Made by a program: the position numbers and the translations under genes. A stretch of 64,000 nucleotides of DNA from the NCBI RefSeq assembly GCF_040869045.1, contig NC_090321.1:180019596-180083595 (forward strand). The letters run 5' to 3'. Origin of the DNA: Eurosta solidaginis (lineage: Eukaryota; Arthropoda; Insecta; Diptera; Tephritidae). Every line of letters begins with the position of its first letter. The stretch's first letter is position 1. Of the stretch, positions 1 through 11,605 are shown piece after piece. A model generated the notes under the pieces. That model was given only the letters and a program-made list of their open reading frames with translations, made no database searches and was not told the DNA's origin.

Positions 1-137
1 ACCCCGATTAGGAAAATTTTCTTCTAATTGAAAAAAACGTGTTTCTAAAATTTTGATGTTGCTTTGCCCGGGGCGTAAACCCAGGTTCTTCGGTGTGGAT
101 GGCGGAGCACGCTACCATCACACCACGGCGGCCGCCG
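1..137 (-). repeat. tRNA-headed SINE, cut by the window edge
   Basis: Read on the minus strand it begins with GGCGGCCGCCGTGGTGTGA, followed by an A-box-like stretch (TGGTAGCGTGCTC) and a B-box-like stretch (GGTT...CGCCC). It then enters a body shared with the copies at 11919, 49202 and 52860. Box A and box B at this spacing are the pol III promoter of tRNA-derived SINEs. Only the head and first part of the body are inside the window. Confidence 0.75.
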
Positions 138-907
138 AAGAAATTTAACCCGTTTAATTTACACTGGGAAACTTTTCATGCGATATTTAAAAACCATGTG
201 TGTAATGTTTTCCTTCTTTATGCCGTTGCAAACTACAATTAATTAATTATATTGACAATAATAAAACCTCCTAAATGCTATCACCACTGAGTATAAAAAG
301 TTTAATTTTTTCAATTGTAAGCACTATGCTCTTACATTACTTTACATAATTTACACTGCAAATGAATAAATCTTTGAAATATTAATGCGAGTGATACGAT
401 TTATGCAAGGTTTGCACAAATTGCGCAATATACTTATGAATGTGTTTATGCTGATATGTAGATAATTTAAATATTGTCCAAAATTATTTGTTGACTAATC
501 TACGTCTTAATTACGCTATCTACTGCCTACAATTACCTCTTGCACAATCATTGCAATTCGATAATAAATCTAAATCACTTGATTGTGAGCCACTTCGTAA
601 AACGTTTGAGACCAAATCTGCGAGCAATGACTCATATGTTAGGGAGATACAAGACGGCATTCTAGAAATAGGACTTAAGATAATACAAATTAACAATTGA
701 TTGATAATTTAACAAAAAACTGCTGCATGGTGATAAGTAATTGTTAGCTAATATGTTTATATAAAGAGTATGTAACTTTGTATATATAATTGTATATGGT
801 TTCGTCAAAAATTGCAAAGAAAACTGGATTAATTGAAAATAACTTTGTTCAAGGCACCAATTCGTTTAGAAAAAAAAATAATTTTTTAATAAAATTTATT
901 AAAATTA
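138..907. other. AT-rich sequence downstream of the NaCP60E stop; probable 3' UTR and flank
   Basis: No coding exon, RNA gene or clear mobile element is recognised here. On the minus strand it follows the channel stop codon, so at least part should be 3' UTR. Where transcription ends cannot be read from the sequence. Confidence 0.5.
895..900 (-). promoter_or_regulatory. AATAAA polyadenylation hexamer just after the stop
   Basis: The minus strand reads AATAAA eight bases downstream of the TAA stop at 908-910. It matches the canonical polyadenylation signal, but this sequence is very AT-rich and a site so close to the stop may not be the one used. Confidence 0.35.
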
Positions 908-1096
908 TTAGTACCGCTTGCCAAGTTCATCACTTTGCTGTTTGATATCCTTCACGACATCGTCAGCGCCAGATACCAACATTAAAGGCAAATTAAGCCA
1001 AGGTCCAGCCAATTCGCTAAGATCTGAAGCATCAGAGGCACGTGAAGATTTGCGTGAGGATGCACGACTGGAACATTGTGTGCCACGACGACTGAC
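908..1096 (-). CDS. NaCP60E: NaCP60E exon 25: extreme C-terminal tail and stop
   Basis: Residues 2536-2597, starting VSRRGTQCSSR and ending DELGKRY before TAA (a second TAA follows). The exon is serine/arginine-rich and ends in a conserved acidic-amphipathic stretch. It enters in phase 0 after the AG of a 64-bp intron, and joining it to exon 24 gives HLQ-VSRRGT. Confidence 0.93.
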   Translation of the reverse strand, partial: VSRRGTQCSSRASSRKSSRASDASDLSELAGPWLNLPLMLVSGADDVVKDIKQQSDELGKRY

Positions 1097-1160
1097 CTAG
1101 GGGACGAGTTGAACTTGTGGTTATTTGTTGCTATACTAGAAGTATGCTTTGTATAAGTAC
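1097..1160 (-). other. NaCP60E: 64-bp intron splitting the last coding segment
   Basis: It begins GTACTT and ends CCCCTAG on the minus strand. Its length is not a multiple of three and it contains an in-frame TAG ten codons in. Removing it restores the conserved tail; retaining it would end the protein at about residue 2544. Confidence 0.9.
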
Positions 1161-1269
1161 TTGAAGATGAAAGAAATTTAGCGCAGACAGTTTGGACTGC
1201 CATCCACCGGGACTGGATGTTTGAGTCATGCTATCACCAGAGTTGGAACGTTCTTTTTCCTTCTTCATC
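1161..1269 (-). CDS. NaCP60E: NaCP60E exon 24: C-terminal tail after the IQ motif
   Basis: Residues 2499-2535 (MKKEKERSNSGDS ... LNFFHLQ). The acceptor is CTGTTTCTAG. The first base completes an arginine codon begun in exon 23. Length and phases (1 to 0) fit both neighbours. Confidence 0.93.
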
Positions 1270-1481
1270 CTAGAAACAGAGTAAATATATTCGAAAGTAT
1301 TGTTATTAACCCGAAATAGGGGTATCGTTATCTTAAGTCGAAAAGTAAATACAAATAGAAAATCAAATAAAGGCGCGATATAGAAGATTTAGGCCGCATT
1401 TTAACTTTTCGTTCATGGTATTTATTAATATTAAAAAGCAGCATCGACAGCGTAATTCATTATTTTACTATATTAACTAAC

Positions 1482-1841
1482 CGCTGATATTCACGCCATG
1501 CATTCTGTATAGTTGTAGCTGCCTTCTCCTGACGCTTCCAAATACGTGTCGATGAAACAATTTCCAACTCTTTACGTGTGGGAAATTGTTTCTTGAATTT
1601 TACATCCATTTGTTCTTGCAATTGCTTGAAGTTGTCCGTCTCCTCAACATGACCCAACACATGTTTGACCAGAGCATGTAAAATATCAAGGCAATGAATT
1701 TTATTACCTCTCGATATAGGCAAATTGAATGAGACCAACGCTACAGTGTTGGGTTTCGAAATGCCAAGCGGTGGATCGAGCGAGGCAATGAAATCCGAAA
1801 GTTGACCGAAGTGTATAAATTGTGTAGCGTGTGGGTCGTAT
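1482..1841 (-). CDS. NaCP60E: NaCP60E exon 23: EF-hand-like region and IQ motif
   Basis: Residues 2379-2499. It begins KYDPHATQFIHFGQL, the EF-hand-like fold following IVS6, continues through ILHALVKHVLGHVEE, and ends with TTIQNAWREYQR, an IQ-type calmodulin-binding motif. The donor is GTTAGT and the acceptor TCATTACAG. The sequence follows DSC1 in this segment and differs clearly from the Para tail. Confidence 0.95.
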
Positions 1842-1935
1842 CTGTAATGAAAAACGGAAAGTATATTGAATTATATTTGAGAGCAACAAATATTTAAATT
1901 AAAATATGCATATATTGAAAAATATGAATACTAAC

Positions 1936-2605
1936 TTGGACCATCTGATGTAGAACATCTCCAAATCGTCTTCAACTATACCGATTTCTTCCTCTTGATG
2001 TGCCTGATTGAAATTCTCCAAAATAATAGCAATGTACATGTTAATCACAATCATATAACTGATTATAATGAAACTAGTAAAATATGTGATGGCCAATAGG
2101 GGATGGCCGCAGTCTCCATTTGTTTGTTTGTTGAAGAAGGGATCACAATCGGGTGGTTGAATCATTAGTGATTCCAGCACATCATTCCAACCAGCGGAGG
2201 TCATTAAACGAAACAACAGCTGCATGCTGCGTCCAAATGTCTGAAAGTTCACCATGTCATCTAAGGCGCCCTGAAGCTTAACATGACCAAATAATGACAT
2301 GCCTAATATGGCATAGATGAAGGTGATCAATCCCAATAATGCGCCAATATTAAATAGCGCCGGCAGTGAGACAACTAAAGCGAACAATAGTTTACGTATA
2401 CCTTTGGCCGCTTTAATGAGACGCAGTATACGACCGATGCGAAAGACGCGTACAACACGCAACAAGGTTGGGCTGATGGGCAAATCGATCATGATATCCT
2501 CCATGAGGATGCCAAAAATTGATGCAAGCACAAGTAGAAAATCGAATACGTTCCATGGTACAGTAAAATAGTGATAACGCAAACCGATTATCTTCACGAT
2601 CGCCT
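1936..2605 (-). CDS. NaCP60E: NaCP60E exon 22: domain IV S2-S6
   Basis: Residues 2156-2379. The IVS4 voltage sensor has a basic residue at every third position (LLRVVRVFRIGRILRLIK). The domain IV pore loop reads RLMTSAGWND with filter residue A2293. IVS6 (IIISYMIVINMYIAIILENF) is followed by the start of the cytoplasmic tail. This is the longest transmembrane exon. The acceptor is ACAACAG and the donor GTTAGT. Confidence 0.97.
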
Positions 2606-2924
2606 CTGTTGTGTGGGTGGTGGAGGAGGAGGCCAAACGAAATACGGGGATTTAGTTTGGTGCAATTCATTGGATTAAGGTAAAACGCATACAAATGTAA
2701 ATAATAAATTTTAGAAATATGCTATACATATATACTAAACATTACATAAATACATATCAATATACCAAAGACATGCATCTCTTTTTGATGTGTAAACATA
2801 CTTGCTCAAGGTATGGCGGAATGCACGATGTAAGTGTAAGCGTAACCGTAATGTTTGAACAATGTACATGGTTGAGTTGTTGATTGAGCGCAATCAAACA
2901 CTAAATCCGTGCATGGAAACGTAA

Positions 2925-3230
2925 GGAATGGAAAGGAGAGTTTAACCAGAAACGAAAGCGGGACCAGACCGATACCGACTCTGAAATCCAAACCATGATC
3001 GAAATAAAAATCGACACCAAAACTGGAGCCAGACGCACTCCGAAACCAGAATCCAAACAGACACAGAAACCAAACGAAAAGTTAACCGAATACGGAACCG
3101 AAACCGAAATCATATCGGCAAGCAAATCGGAACGTTAAGCAGAGCTGAAACTCAATCCAGAGCTAGATAGACACTGAAACTAGAATCGGAACAAGAACCA
3201 CAACCATACCGAAACCGACAACAGTTTTCT
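2925..3230. repeat. Cryptic GAAACC-type simple repeat
   Basis: In the intron between exons 21 and 22 the plus strand is dense in GAAACC/CGAAAC/GAAATC hexamers with irregular spacing. It looks like a decayed short-period repeat. The rest of this 921-bp intron shows nothing recognisable. Confidence 0.5.
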
Positions 3231-3526
3231 GAGACACCGCGTTTTCGAAACGAGATAGGGTGATATTCCCTTCAGCAGTTGATATAAGGTTCGCTTATAT
3301 ATTGTGTTTATGTTCACGTTACATATAAAGTACAGTAGTCAGCACAGTGTTTTAATTTCAAACACTGGGAAATCTCTTATGTATTAATTTAAATACATGC
3401 AGCCAATGTACTGCTGAATGTTTACACATCAAACTTTACGAGTACTTCGTACTCACGTCCTTTTTTCGGTTTTCTTGAACAATTAATAACATTCAACAAA
3501 ATATAGAGTTTGTTAACAATACTTAC

Positions 3527-3660
3527 CCAGACCAAAAACGGTGGTAAAAAACGCATTGCTTACTTCGAGTATAAAAAACACAGAATGTGGTTGATTGTAG
3601 TGCTCGATACCCATTGTTAACATATTTAAAAAAATTAATACAAATATGGCTATTTCAAAT
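3527..3660 (-). CDS. NaCP60E: NaCP60E exon 21: domain IV S1
   Basis: Residues 2111-2156, RFEIAIFVLIFLNMLTMGIEHYNQ and on to FFTTVFGLG, giving IVS1 and the start of S2. The acceptor is CCCCACAG and the donor GTAAGT. Phase 2 in and phase 1 out match exons 20 and 22. Confidence 0.95.
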
Positions 3661-4637
3661 CTGTGGGGTTTTTATTTGGGTGTCGTTGTTGTGATAAAAT
3701 TTTTTGCCATATTTTGTTTAATAAGTTGCACACGTTGTTATTGTTTATTGTGTTAATTAATTGTTAAGTGTTTTGGTTTGAGACGTTAACATTTATTTGT
3801 TGTTATGTTGTTTCATGTGTTTCAGTTGTTGTTGTTAACAATTGTCACATTGAACGTTAGCCATGGGAAAATAGGGGAGAAGAATTATCGAAAAAGAGAA
3901 CACATTTTAGTCAAATTTATTTGGTGAAAGACAATATACATACATTCATACAGGCAGAGTTGGGCAGAATTTATTCTAATAATTTTCTTTGCCTGCTATT
4001 TAAATGAGTAAACTATGAATTTTTGTGAATACGTTTCAATAGGAAAATTATTCAAAAATAAATTATGAATAAAAAGGTTATTCAGAAATAATTTATGCAT
4101 TTAGCTTTAAATAATTTCCTTAAACAATATTTTCCTTCCAAATACAAATGAATTCAAATAATACCCAACTCTGCATACAAGTACATGTGTACGTTAGTAC
4201 AATAAATCAGTTAAAAAATTTATTTACACAACTGAAAATTTGTAGACAAGTGTTTTTATGAGTGTATACAAGCATTTATTTATATATTTGAAATAAAATA
4301 GAAGAAAAAAACTAATTTATTTATAGATTAATTAAATATGTGCGTATCAAATAATTTTTTATATGAAATTGTGGTGGATGGTGCTGGTGCTGTTATGTTT
4401 TACATGAGCCCCTTTCAGAAAAAGAAATATTTTTAATTCTAGTCTTCTTGATGCATATAATGCACTTTATTCTCTAATGCCTTAGCATTGAAAATTAATT
4501 CAACTAATCATATAATACCTTTAAAACATTTTTATTTATAATTCATTGAATGCAATTTTTGACAAGTAATTCATATGGGCAATTAGTAAATACCGTGGAA
4601 ATACCCTTAGAGTACTTTTAACAACTTAATAACAAAC
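3661..4637. other. AT-rich intron sequence, nothing recognised
   Basis: First part of the 10.7-kb intron between exons 20 and 21. I see only AT-rich sequence and short T or TA runs. Confidence 0.5.
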
Positions 4638-6420
4638 AAGTAAAGCTGTCTAAGTTCGGGTGTAACCGAACATTATATACTCAGCGTGAGCTTCAATTGT
4701 ACATTTCATTTCAGATAAATTACTTTTCTACATAACACGTGGCACCGCCCGTTTAAAAGAAACTTCATAAGTGAAATATCATTGATTCAAAACTATTTTG
4801 TGCTAAGTTATAGCTTATTATTCTAGTCTACGACCCTTTTAAACTTATTTTATATCTAAGTTGCCGTGGTCTTTAACCGAGCTCGTCCATTTTTTCTAGA
4901 AATATTTCCTGCTGTAGGGAAAATTTGTGTACCCAAATTTATTACGATCCGTTAATTTTTCTTCGAGTTATGGCTCCCGAAACATAGAAAATTGCTTAGT
5001 CATAAAAGGGGCGGTGCCACACCCATTTTCAAAAATTTTAGTGCTTTCCAATTTAATGTTATAATTCAATTTAGAAAGTAAAATTCTATTGATACAAAGC
5101 TCTTATTCGCTAAGATATAGCTTATTATTTTCGTCTACGACCCTTTTAAAAATCTTTTATATAAAAGTGGGCGTGGTTTTTAACCGATCTCGTTAATTTT
5201 TTCTAGAAATATTTCGTGCTATAGAGAAAATTTTTGTACCCAATTTTATCTTCGAGTTATGGCTCCCGAAACATGGAAAATTGCTTAGTCATACAAGGGG
5301 CGGTGCCACGCCCATTTTTTTAAATTTGAAGTTTTTCATATGTATTGTTATAGATCCACTTGGGAAATGAAATACCATTGATATAAAGCTATTTTTGCAA
5401 AGATATATGTAGCTTATTTTATTCGTCCACGACCCTTTTAAAAATCATTTTCATTAAAGTCGGCCTGGGGCCCTATTCGCTAACTGTGAGTTTTAAAGTG
5501 TACCCAAGAAATTGGGTAAACTTTGAAATTCTGATTCTGTAAAGCAAAACTGTGAACAAAAAAACTCACTGATAAAAACTTCGTGAATTTTCTTGGCAGC
5601 CAGTGAACACTATTCTGACATTCAAAACTCATACGCACTGTTGCAGAATGACTTTTTTGTTTTCATGGCGTTTGATGAATATTTTCTCACTGACATAAGA
5701 CTTTTACATTCAGCTCTCATTCAGAAAAACAATGTACACAATAATTTACAGAATCGCATGAAAATTTAAAGTGTAAATTGTGTGTGCAAATGAGTTTTCA
5801 ATGAGTGTACATTTTTCAGTTTTTCACAGTTACGGAATTGACCCCCTGGTCCTTAACCGATTTCGTTAATTTTTCTTCAAAGCATTCCATATAGTAAAGG
5901 CAACCTCTCTGCCGAATTTTGTTACGATAGGTTTGACGATTTTTGATTAATGACTAATAATATTTGTGAAATTGATTTTATCACAAGTGGGCGGTGCCAC
6001 GCCCATTTTAAATATTTTGGTTTTAAAATTTTTATCAAGAGTCTCAATATCAGTCCACATGTAAAACTTCAACATTCTAGGAGTATTATTTACTAAATAA
6101 TCAGGTTTTTGTGTTATATATATAAAAAGTGGGCGTGGTTATCATCCGATTTCGCTCATTTTCAATACCAATCTATACTGGGTCCAGATAAGCTCATGTA
6201 CCAAATTTGGTGAAGATATATCAATATTTACTCAAGTTATCGTGTTAACGGACGGACGGATAGACGGACGGACGGACATGGCTCAATCAAATTTTTTTGC
6301 GATACTAATGATTTTGATATATGGAAGTATACATCTATCTCGATTCCTTTATACCTGTACAACCAACCGTTATCCAATCAAAGTTAATATACTCTGTGTG
6401 CAAAACACGCTGAGTATAGC
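4638..6420 (+). mobile_element. INE-1/mini-me-like element, copy 1
   Basis: It starts with a hairpin GTTCGG-gtgtaa-CCGAAC (4654-4671), followed by TATACTCAGCGTG (4676-4688). The exact complement CACGCTGAGTATA lies at 6406-6418. The body has roughly 300-bp internal repeats (CGACCCTTTTAAA at about 4837, 5137 and 5433) with GGGCGGTGCCACGCCCATTT blocks. Near the 3' end is an imperfect (GGAC)n run, then a core CATGGCTCAATCAAAT and TA-rich DNA. The (GGAC)n-core-(TA) arrangement is that of dipteran mini-me/INE-1 (non-autonomous Helitron-related) elements. No coding capacity. It carries a nested MITE. Confidence 0.75.
5469..5844. mobile_element. 376-bp MITE nested inside the INE element
   Basis: The left end GGCCCTATTCGCTAACTGTGA and the inverted right end (read from the right GGGTCAATTCCGTAACTGTGA) form imperfect 21-bp inverted repeats. 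CCTGG flanks both sides (5464-5468, 5845-5849). The related INE copy at about 9941-9960 has uninterrupted GGGCGTGGTCCTTAACCG, an empty-site equivalent. It contains no ORF of note. Confidence 0.75.
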
Positions 6421-6699
6421 AATTTAAGTAATAAGTAAAACGGATGTATGAAACGGTGTAATGTACTTTAAGTACATACATAAAATAAAGAAACTACCTT
6501 TTTTCACTTGAATACATAACATAACCATAAAATATTGTTAAAAATAGTTGCGTCAGTAACTGAAACAGAACCTGTCAGCAACATTTTTACTAAACTTACT
6601 AACTTGCAGTAGAGAACGCATCTATTGATGAGCAATTAAGCAGTTTCAGTTTACAAATCAAACGGAAAATAAATCTTGCCAACAAGTGATACTTTGGAC

Positions 6700-7290
6700 C
6701 AGGGATGCACCTTAACGTTAAGCTAATCCTTTATCAAAAAATTTCCACCGTTTCCGTTGAAACACTTCGAAATATTATCGATAAAGAAATTATCAAGATA
6801 AATTGTATCTCGTTTTTAACCGAAACGAAAAGCTTTCGTTAAAGTTAAAAACGTTAACAAAAACGTGATACTTTGTGTTTGAATTGTGCTGGCAATGCTA
6901 TAGCCATGGTGTAGCCGTAAGGTGGTAACAGCGAGCGGACATACACACACAAACTCCATGTAATTTGTTTGTGGAATTCGTTGGTGGTAATGTCAAAAAT
7001 ACTCTGAGAAATGATCCCACTGTCAAAATTCATGAGAAAAGTTGCAATCAGCTTGGCTAATGCTTTCACCTTTAATGACTCAGCCATCAATCAGCTTTGC
7101 CAGCATAGTTTGAAATTAATAATCAACATAAACTATTTGATTTCGTTTTGATATGGCAGAAAACGAAACAAAATCATTTCGTTAATTTGACGTTCTTAAC
7201 GTTAATAAACGAAACGAAATGACTTTGTTTCGTATATTAACGTTAACTATCGTAACGAAATGATATCAGTTCGTTGGTTAAGCATGCCTG
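6700..7290. mobile_element. hAT-type MITE, 591 bp, with 8-bp target duplication
   Basis: CTTTGGAC occurs perfectly on both sides (6692-6699, 7291-7298). The ends are CAGGGATGCACCTTAAC and, from the right, CAGGCATGCTTAACCAACG. CAGG termini and an 8-bp duplication are the hallmarks of hAT elements. The interior is rich in GTTAACGTTAACGAAACG-like motifs near both ends and has no transposase. Confidence 0.85.
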
Positions 7291-7593
7291 CTTTGGACTG
7301 AGTAGGCAACTAAAAAGTTAAGTCTTCTCCCGAAGAACAAAAATCACGCTCTGCACGTCGAGAGGGGTTAGCCTTCGGAGTGTTTGAAGGAGGAAGGAAG
7401 GAGGAATAAATGCAGTTGAGAAGCAGAGGTAGGGAGAAACCTCCACTGAGTTTGGAGAGGCAGGTTAAGGATGACTTCATCTCCATTAGTGCTCTTTATT
7501 GACGTCAGTTATCGCGAAAGAGGTATGTGATGGTGTGACTTGTTACGAAAAGGCCTAAATATGGACGGCTAAATGGACGGCTAAATGCCAATT

Positions 7594-7795
7594 CACAAAT
7601 CACACAAGAAGGTTGCGAATTGCGCATGTAAACATTAGATCAGCTGTTGTTATGACGTATGAATTGACTCTTTTCCTTTAGCTATTTTTTTTCTCGGTCT
7701 TTTTTTTTATCCGCTCAACAGTCAACTATGACGTAGATGCGCAGAACGAAGCAGTTTTGAATTCTTGAATGCGCAATCTGGGTAGGTGATTTCGG
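7594..7795. mobile_element. 202-bp MITE with 8-bp target duplication, copy 1
   Basis: TGCCAATT flanks both sides (7586-7593, 7796-7803). The ends CACAAATCACACAAGAAG... and, from the right, CCGAAATCACCTACC...ATTGCGCATTC form imperfect inverted repeats. The interior (GCATGTAAACA, GATCAGCTGTT, GCGCAGAACGAAGCA) is shared with the copy at 63531. Confidence 0.8.
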
Positions 7796-7803
7796 TGCCA
7801 ATT

Positions 7804-8460
7804 AATGAACGACGATGATATCGATTTGTTATCGTTGCTATGGCCCTTGGAGTGTTCGAGAAAAGTTCTCCGGAAGATTTATGGTCGTGTCCGTGATGGC
7901 GACGGTGAGTACCGAAGGAGGGCCAATGATGAGCTGAATAAGCTCTATGTAGATATCAATATTGCGCAACGAAAAGAGCCCAAAGGCTTCGCTAGCAAGG
8001 TCATGCCAGCTGATAAATGACAACATTGTTTTTTCAATAACAATTCGTATTTATTTTGGTAACAAATCGATATTTTTTCGATAACAAAATACTCGATTTT
8101 TATTTTCGATAAATCTATAAAATTTTGAAAATAAAGTGATACTATGCCGACAGCTCTATAACAAAACCAATAACATAATAATAATTCGAAAATAGTATCA
8201 AAATGATCCCGAAATAGTCGGTAAAACAATCCCTCAATTATTTCCAAACGTGTCCGGAAGATTGTTTCGCAACAATCTAAAAGTAGTTCCGAAAAAAACC
8301 CCAAAAGTTATTTAAAAAAAACCCAAACAATCTTGAATTGATCTCAAAATTGTCCCGAGATGATCCCATCATTTCTACAAAAAGGTCTCAAAATTATTCC
8401 AAAATTATACCAGAGCAGTTCAGTAATTATCTAAAATTGGTCCTGGAAAGAATGCATTAA
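7804..8460. other. Short unrecognised open frame followed by decayed tandem AT repeat
   Basis: A 71-codon open frame (7805-8020, plus) resembles nothing I know and is probably chance or a repeat relic. From about 8041 to 8450 the plus strand is a drifting repeat around CCGAAATTATCCC / AAAATTGTCCCGA, whose reverse-oriented relative occurs at 35690-35960. Confidence 0.4.
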
Positions 8461-9070
8461 ACCAAACATCTACGATGGGGACAATCTTAGTATTGTTTTT
8501 CTTGTTTAAATTTTGATGAATAACAATTATTCGCAGCCCCTTGCAGTTATTGATTGTAAAAGTTTACATTATGTTGCTTCTAGCAGAGCAGACGAGAGGT
8601 TTACTATTCCCGAAACCAAAATAACAGTTTTAAAATAACCTTAAGCAATAAATCACACTAAACGATCTCAGTGATAGTGAGAAAGCACTTGAAAATAAAA
8701 ATGTATCACTCACAAAGACCGAAAAACTTAAACATAAACATATCTCACTAAAGAAGCCTTTTTTGATCGGTTGTTATGCGGCATAAACCAATTTCTTTTT
8801 TCTGATTAAACGTTAATTGCAATCTCTGGGATGAACAGCTGACTAAAATATTATATATATGTATATATAAAGTAGGGTTGGTTATTATATCAAGTTTAAA
8901 AGCAAGAGTAACGTAAAGAACAACAAATACAAACATATGCATATCAATCAGCAAATAGCATTGCAAAATAAACATTCAAAACAGCTAAGATCAGTGATGA
9001 GGATGAAATGATTTTTTATTTGCAATGATTTTTTTTTTTCCAAAAAGTTTTTACACGAATATTTCTTCTA
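8461..9070. other. AT-rich intron sequence, nothing recognised
   Basis: No repeat, RNA gene or coding signal was identified. Confidence 0.5.
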
Positions 9071-10515
9071 ACAAGTAAGGGAGTCTAAGTTCGGGTGAAA
9101 CCGAACATTACATACCCAGCTGTACACTTGAAATGCTGTTGTTGTTTGTTACAAAGCTGCGCAATAATACATATACATATGGTTCTATTCTGAACTAATT
9201 TTCGTTTAAAAGAAGCAAAAAGGATATAGTGACTAACGCCAATGACTTTGAGCGGGTAATAATGCAGTTTTCCTCCAGATATGGGGATTTCCCTACTGTT
9301 TTTTTTTTTAAATAAAGATATAACAGAACAATAAACATAAACACACAAGTCCCATTGTACTAAAAAGCGTTATTATAAAAAAGGGCAGGGTTATTAACGA
9401 AGTTTTCAATTTTTACTAGAAATAGCTTATTACCTGCATCTACGCACTTTTTCAAAATCTTTTATATAAAAGAAGGCGATTTAACCAATTTAGTCCATTT
9501 TTACTGAAAAAATGTCCTGTTAAAAGGAAAATATGTGCACCAAAATACGATTGGCACAAAACTATTTTTCGCTAAGATTTAACTTTTTACTTTTGCCTAC
9601 GACCCTTTTTAAAGTCTTTTATATAAAAGTGGGCGTGGTCCTTAACCAATGTTATCCATTTTTACTAGAAATATTTCCTGCTATAACGAAAATATGTGTA
9701 CCCAATTTCATTACGATCGGTTAATTTTTCTTCGAGTTAAGGGTCCCGAAACATAGAAATTGCTTAGCCATAAAAGGGGCGCTACCACGCCCATTTTTCT
9801 AAATTTGAAATTTTTCCTATTTATTGTTATAAATCCACTTGGGAAATGAAATACCATTGATATAAAGCTCTTTTTTGCAAAGATATAGCTTATTTTATTC
9901 GTCCACGACTCTTTTAAAAATCGTTTATATAAAAGTGGGCGTGGTCCTTAACCGATTTCGTTAATTTTTCTCCAAAGCATTTCTTATAGTAAAGGCGAAT
10001 TTTGTTACGATAAGTTTAACGAGTTTTGATTTATAATTAATAATATTTGTAAAATCAATTTTATCACAAGTGGGCGGTGCCACGCCCATTTAAAAATTTT
10101 TTTTTCAAATTTTTATGAATTTTTTTTTTTTATCAATATCAGTCTACACGTCAAATTTCAACATTCTACGTGTATTATTTACTAAATAATCAGGTTTTTT
10201 GTGTGTTTCCAAAATGTTATATATATAAAAAGTGGCGTGGTTATCATCCGACTTCGCTCATTTTCAATACTAATATATTCTGGGTTCAGATAAGCTCGTG
10301 TACCAAATTTGGTGAATATATGTATCTCAATATTTACACAAGTAATCGTGTTAACGGGCAGATGGACGGACGGACATGACACAATCAAATTTTTTTCGAT
10401 ACTGATGGTTTTGATATATCGAAATCTATATATATCTCGATTCCTTTATACCTGTAGAACCAACCGTTATACAATGAAAGTTATAATACCCTGTGTGCAA
10501 GGACAGCTGGGTATA
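9071..10515 (+). mobile_element. INE-1/mini-me-like element, copy 2
   Basis: Same architecture as the copy at 4638: hairpin GTTCGG-gtgaaa-CCGAAC (9089-9106), then ATACCCAGCTGT (9112-9123), with its complement ACAGCTGGGTAT at 10503-10514. It has internal blocks AAAAGTGGGCGTGGTCCTTAACC, a degenerate GGAC run near 10360-10378, and a TA-rich tail. It lacks the MITE nested in copy 1. Confidence 0.75.
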
Positions 10516-11458
10516 AAAAGTGATTACGTGAAAAGGTATTATGTATGTATATACATACAGATATAATTGGGATGGGTTATACTACAAATAAAACAGTTGT
10601 TCCCATTCGATTTTACATTCTCCTCTAGTAAAGATATTTGACATTCGCAGGATGGATGTGAACGAGGTCAGTTGGTTTACTACAAACATTTCAACAACAC
10701 TAATTTTTAAACATTTTTTTTAAATATATGTCTAGTAATCTTCACTCGATAAAATTTAATATTGTTAATTATTATAGAGAACTATGTAAACAAGAACAAA
10801 TATGTATAATATACAGAGTTGTGAAGGGGTTTTCTACGCTTACAGTTCTCCAACAATAGAAAAACTACAACTGTAGAAAACACCGTTAAAATTGAAGTGC
10901 ATGAGTCACTCGCAAAATATCTTAGGATAGAGCAAGTGTTTAAATAATTTTATCACCAAATCGTTTACTTTATTCAGCTATGTTGTAGACAGCTGAATTT
11001 GTTTGTGGGTAGCTGGGATCTATGTGTACTTTTGTAGTAACTGTAATTCTTATGCTTAGAACGTACGCACTGTAGCAGTAAAATCTTTAAAACTCGTCTA
11101 TATAAATACATTATATTTACAAATCAATGTTGCCACCTACATACATAGCATCTACACATGTTTGTAAGAAGTACGTAAGATTAAAATTCATAACACTTTT
11201 ACCAAACATTTTTGAATAAAACCACTTTGAAAGATTATAAGCGGTTTCGATGCAATTACTTTAGGGTACTTTAGAAATTTAGATACAGACAGCGAAGAAG
11301 TATACAAAAACCAAAAACGTATCGTAAGAATGTATTGGGTGAGCATTGAATAGAGCGTTATGTATTGAGAAAGTTTAGATGATATTGAGACGAGACTAGA
11401 AAGTAATAGTATAGGCAGGTGGTACGTTAATCCAGATTAACCAGCTACACTAGACAAA
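10516..11458. other. AT-rich intron sequence, nothing recognised
   Basis: No convincing feature on either strand; only short simple-sequence patches. Confidence 0.5.
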
Positions 11459-11605
11459 AAAAAAAAACTTACCTAAAATGAGCAGAAATATATATTTTCT
11501 TCAAATTGAGGAAAATCTAAATGTAATGATTAAGAATTTCTTATTTTTGTTTACAACTTTTCATGAATTTGAGGAAAAATTTGTCTTCATTTTATATTTT
11601 TTCCA
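11459..11605 (+). repeat. Dispersed AT-rich repeat, copy 1
   Basis: Segments CTAAAATGAG, TTGAGGAAAAT, AATTTCTTATTTTTGT and ACAACTTTTCAT occur in the same order, reverse complemented, at 35299-35455. Two opposed copies imply a dispersed element, not chance. Class unknown. Confidence 0.6.

Noticed and set aside
1899..2691. A minus-strand open frame beginning MASSSTTHTTEAIVK as an independent protein start
   Set aside because: The first codons are intron sequence before the acceptor ACAACAG; the frame is exon 22 read through its borders.
7805..8020. 71-codon open frame directly after the MITE as a small gene
   Set aside because: No domain, splice signals or family recognised, and it begins inside a target duplication next to decayed repeats; kept only as an unassigned stretch.
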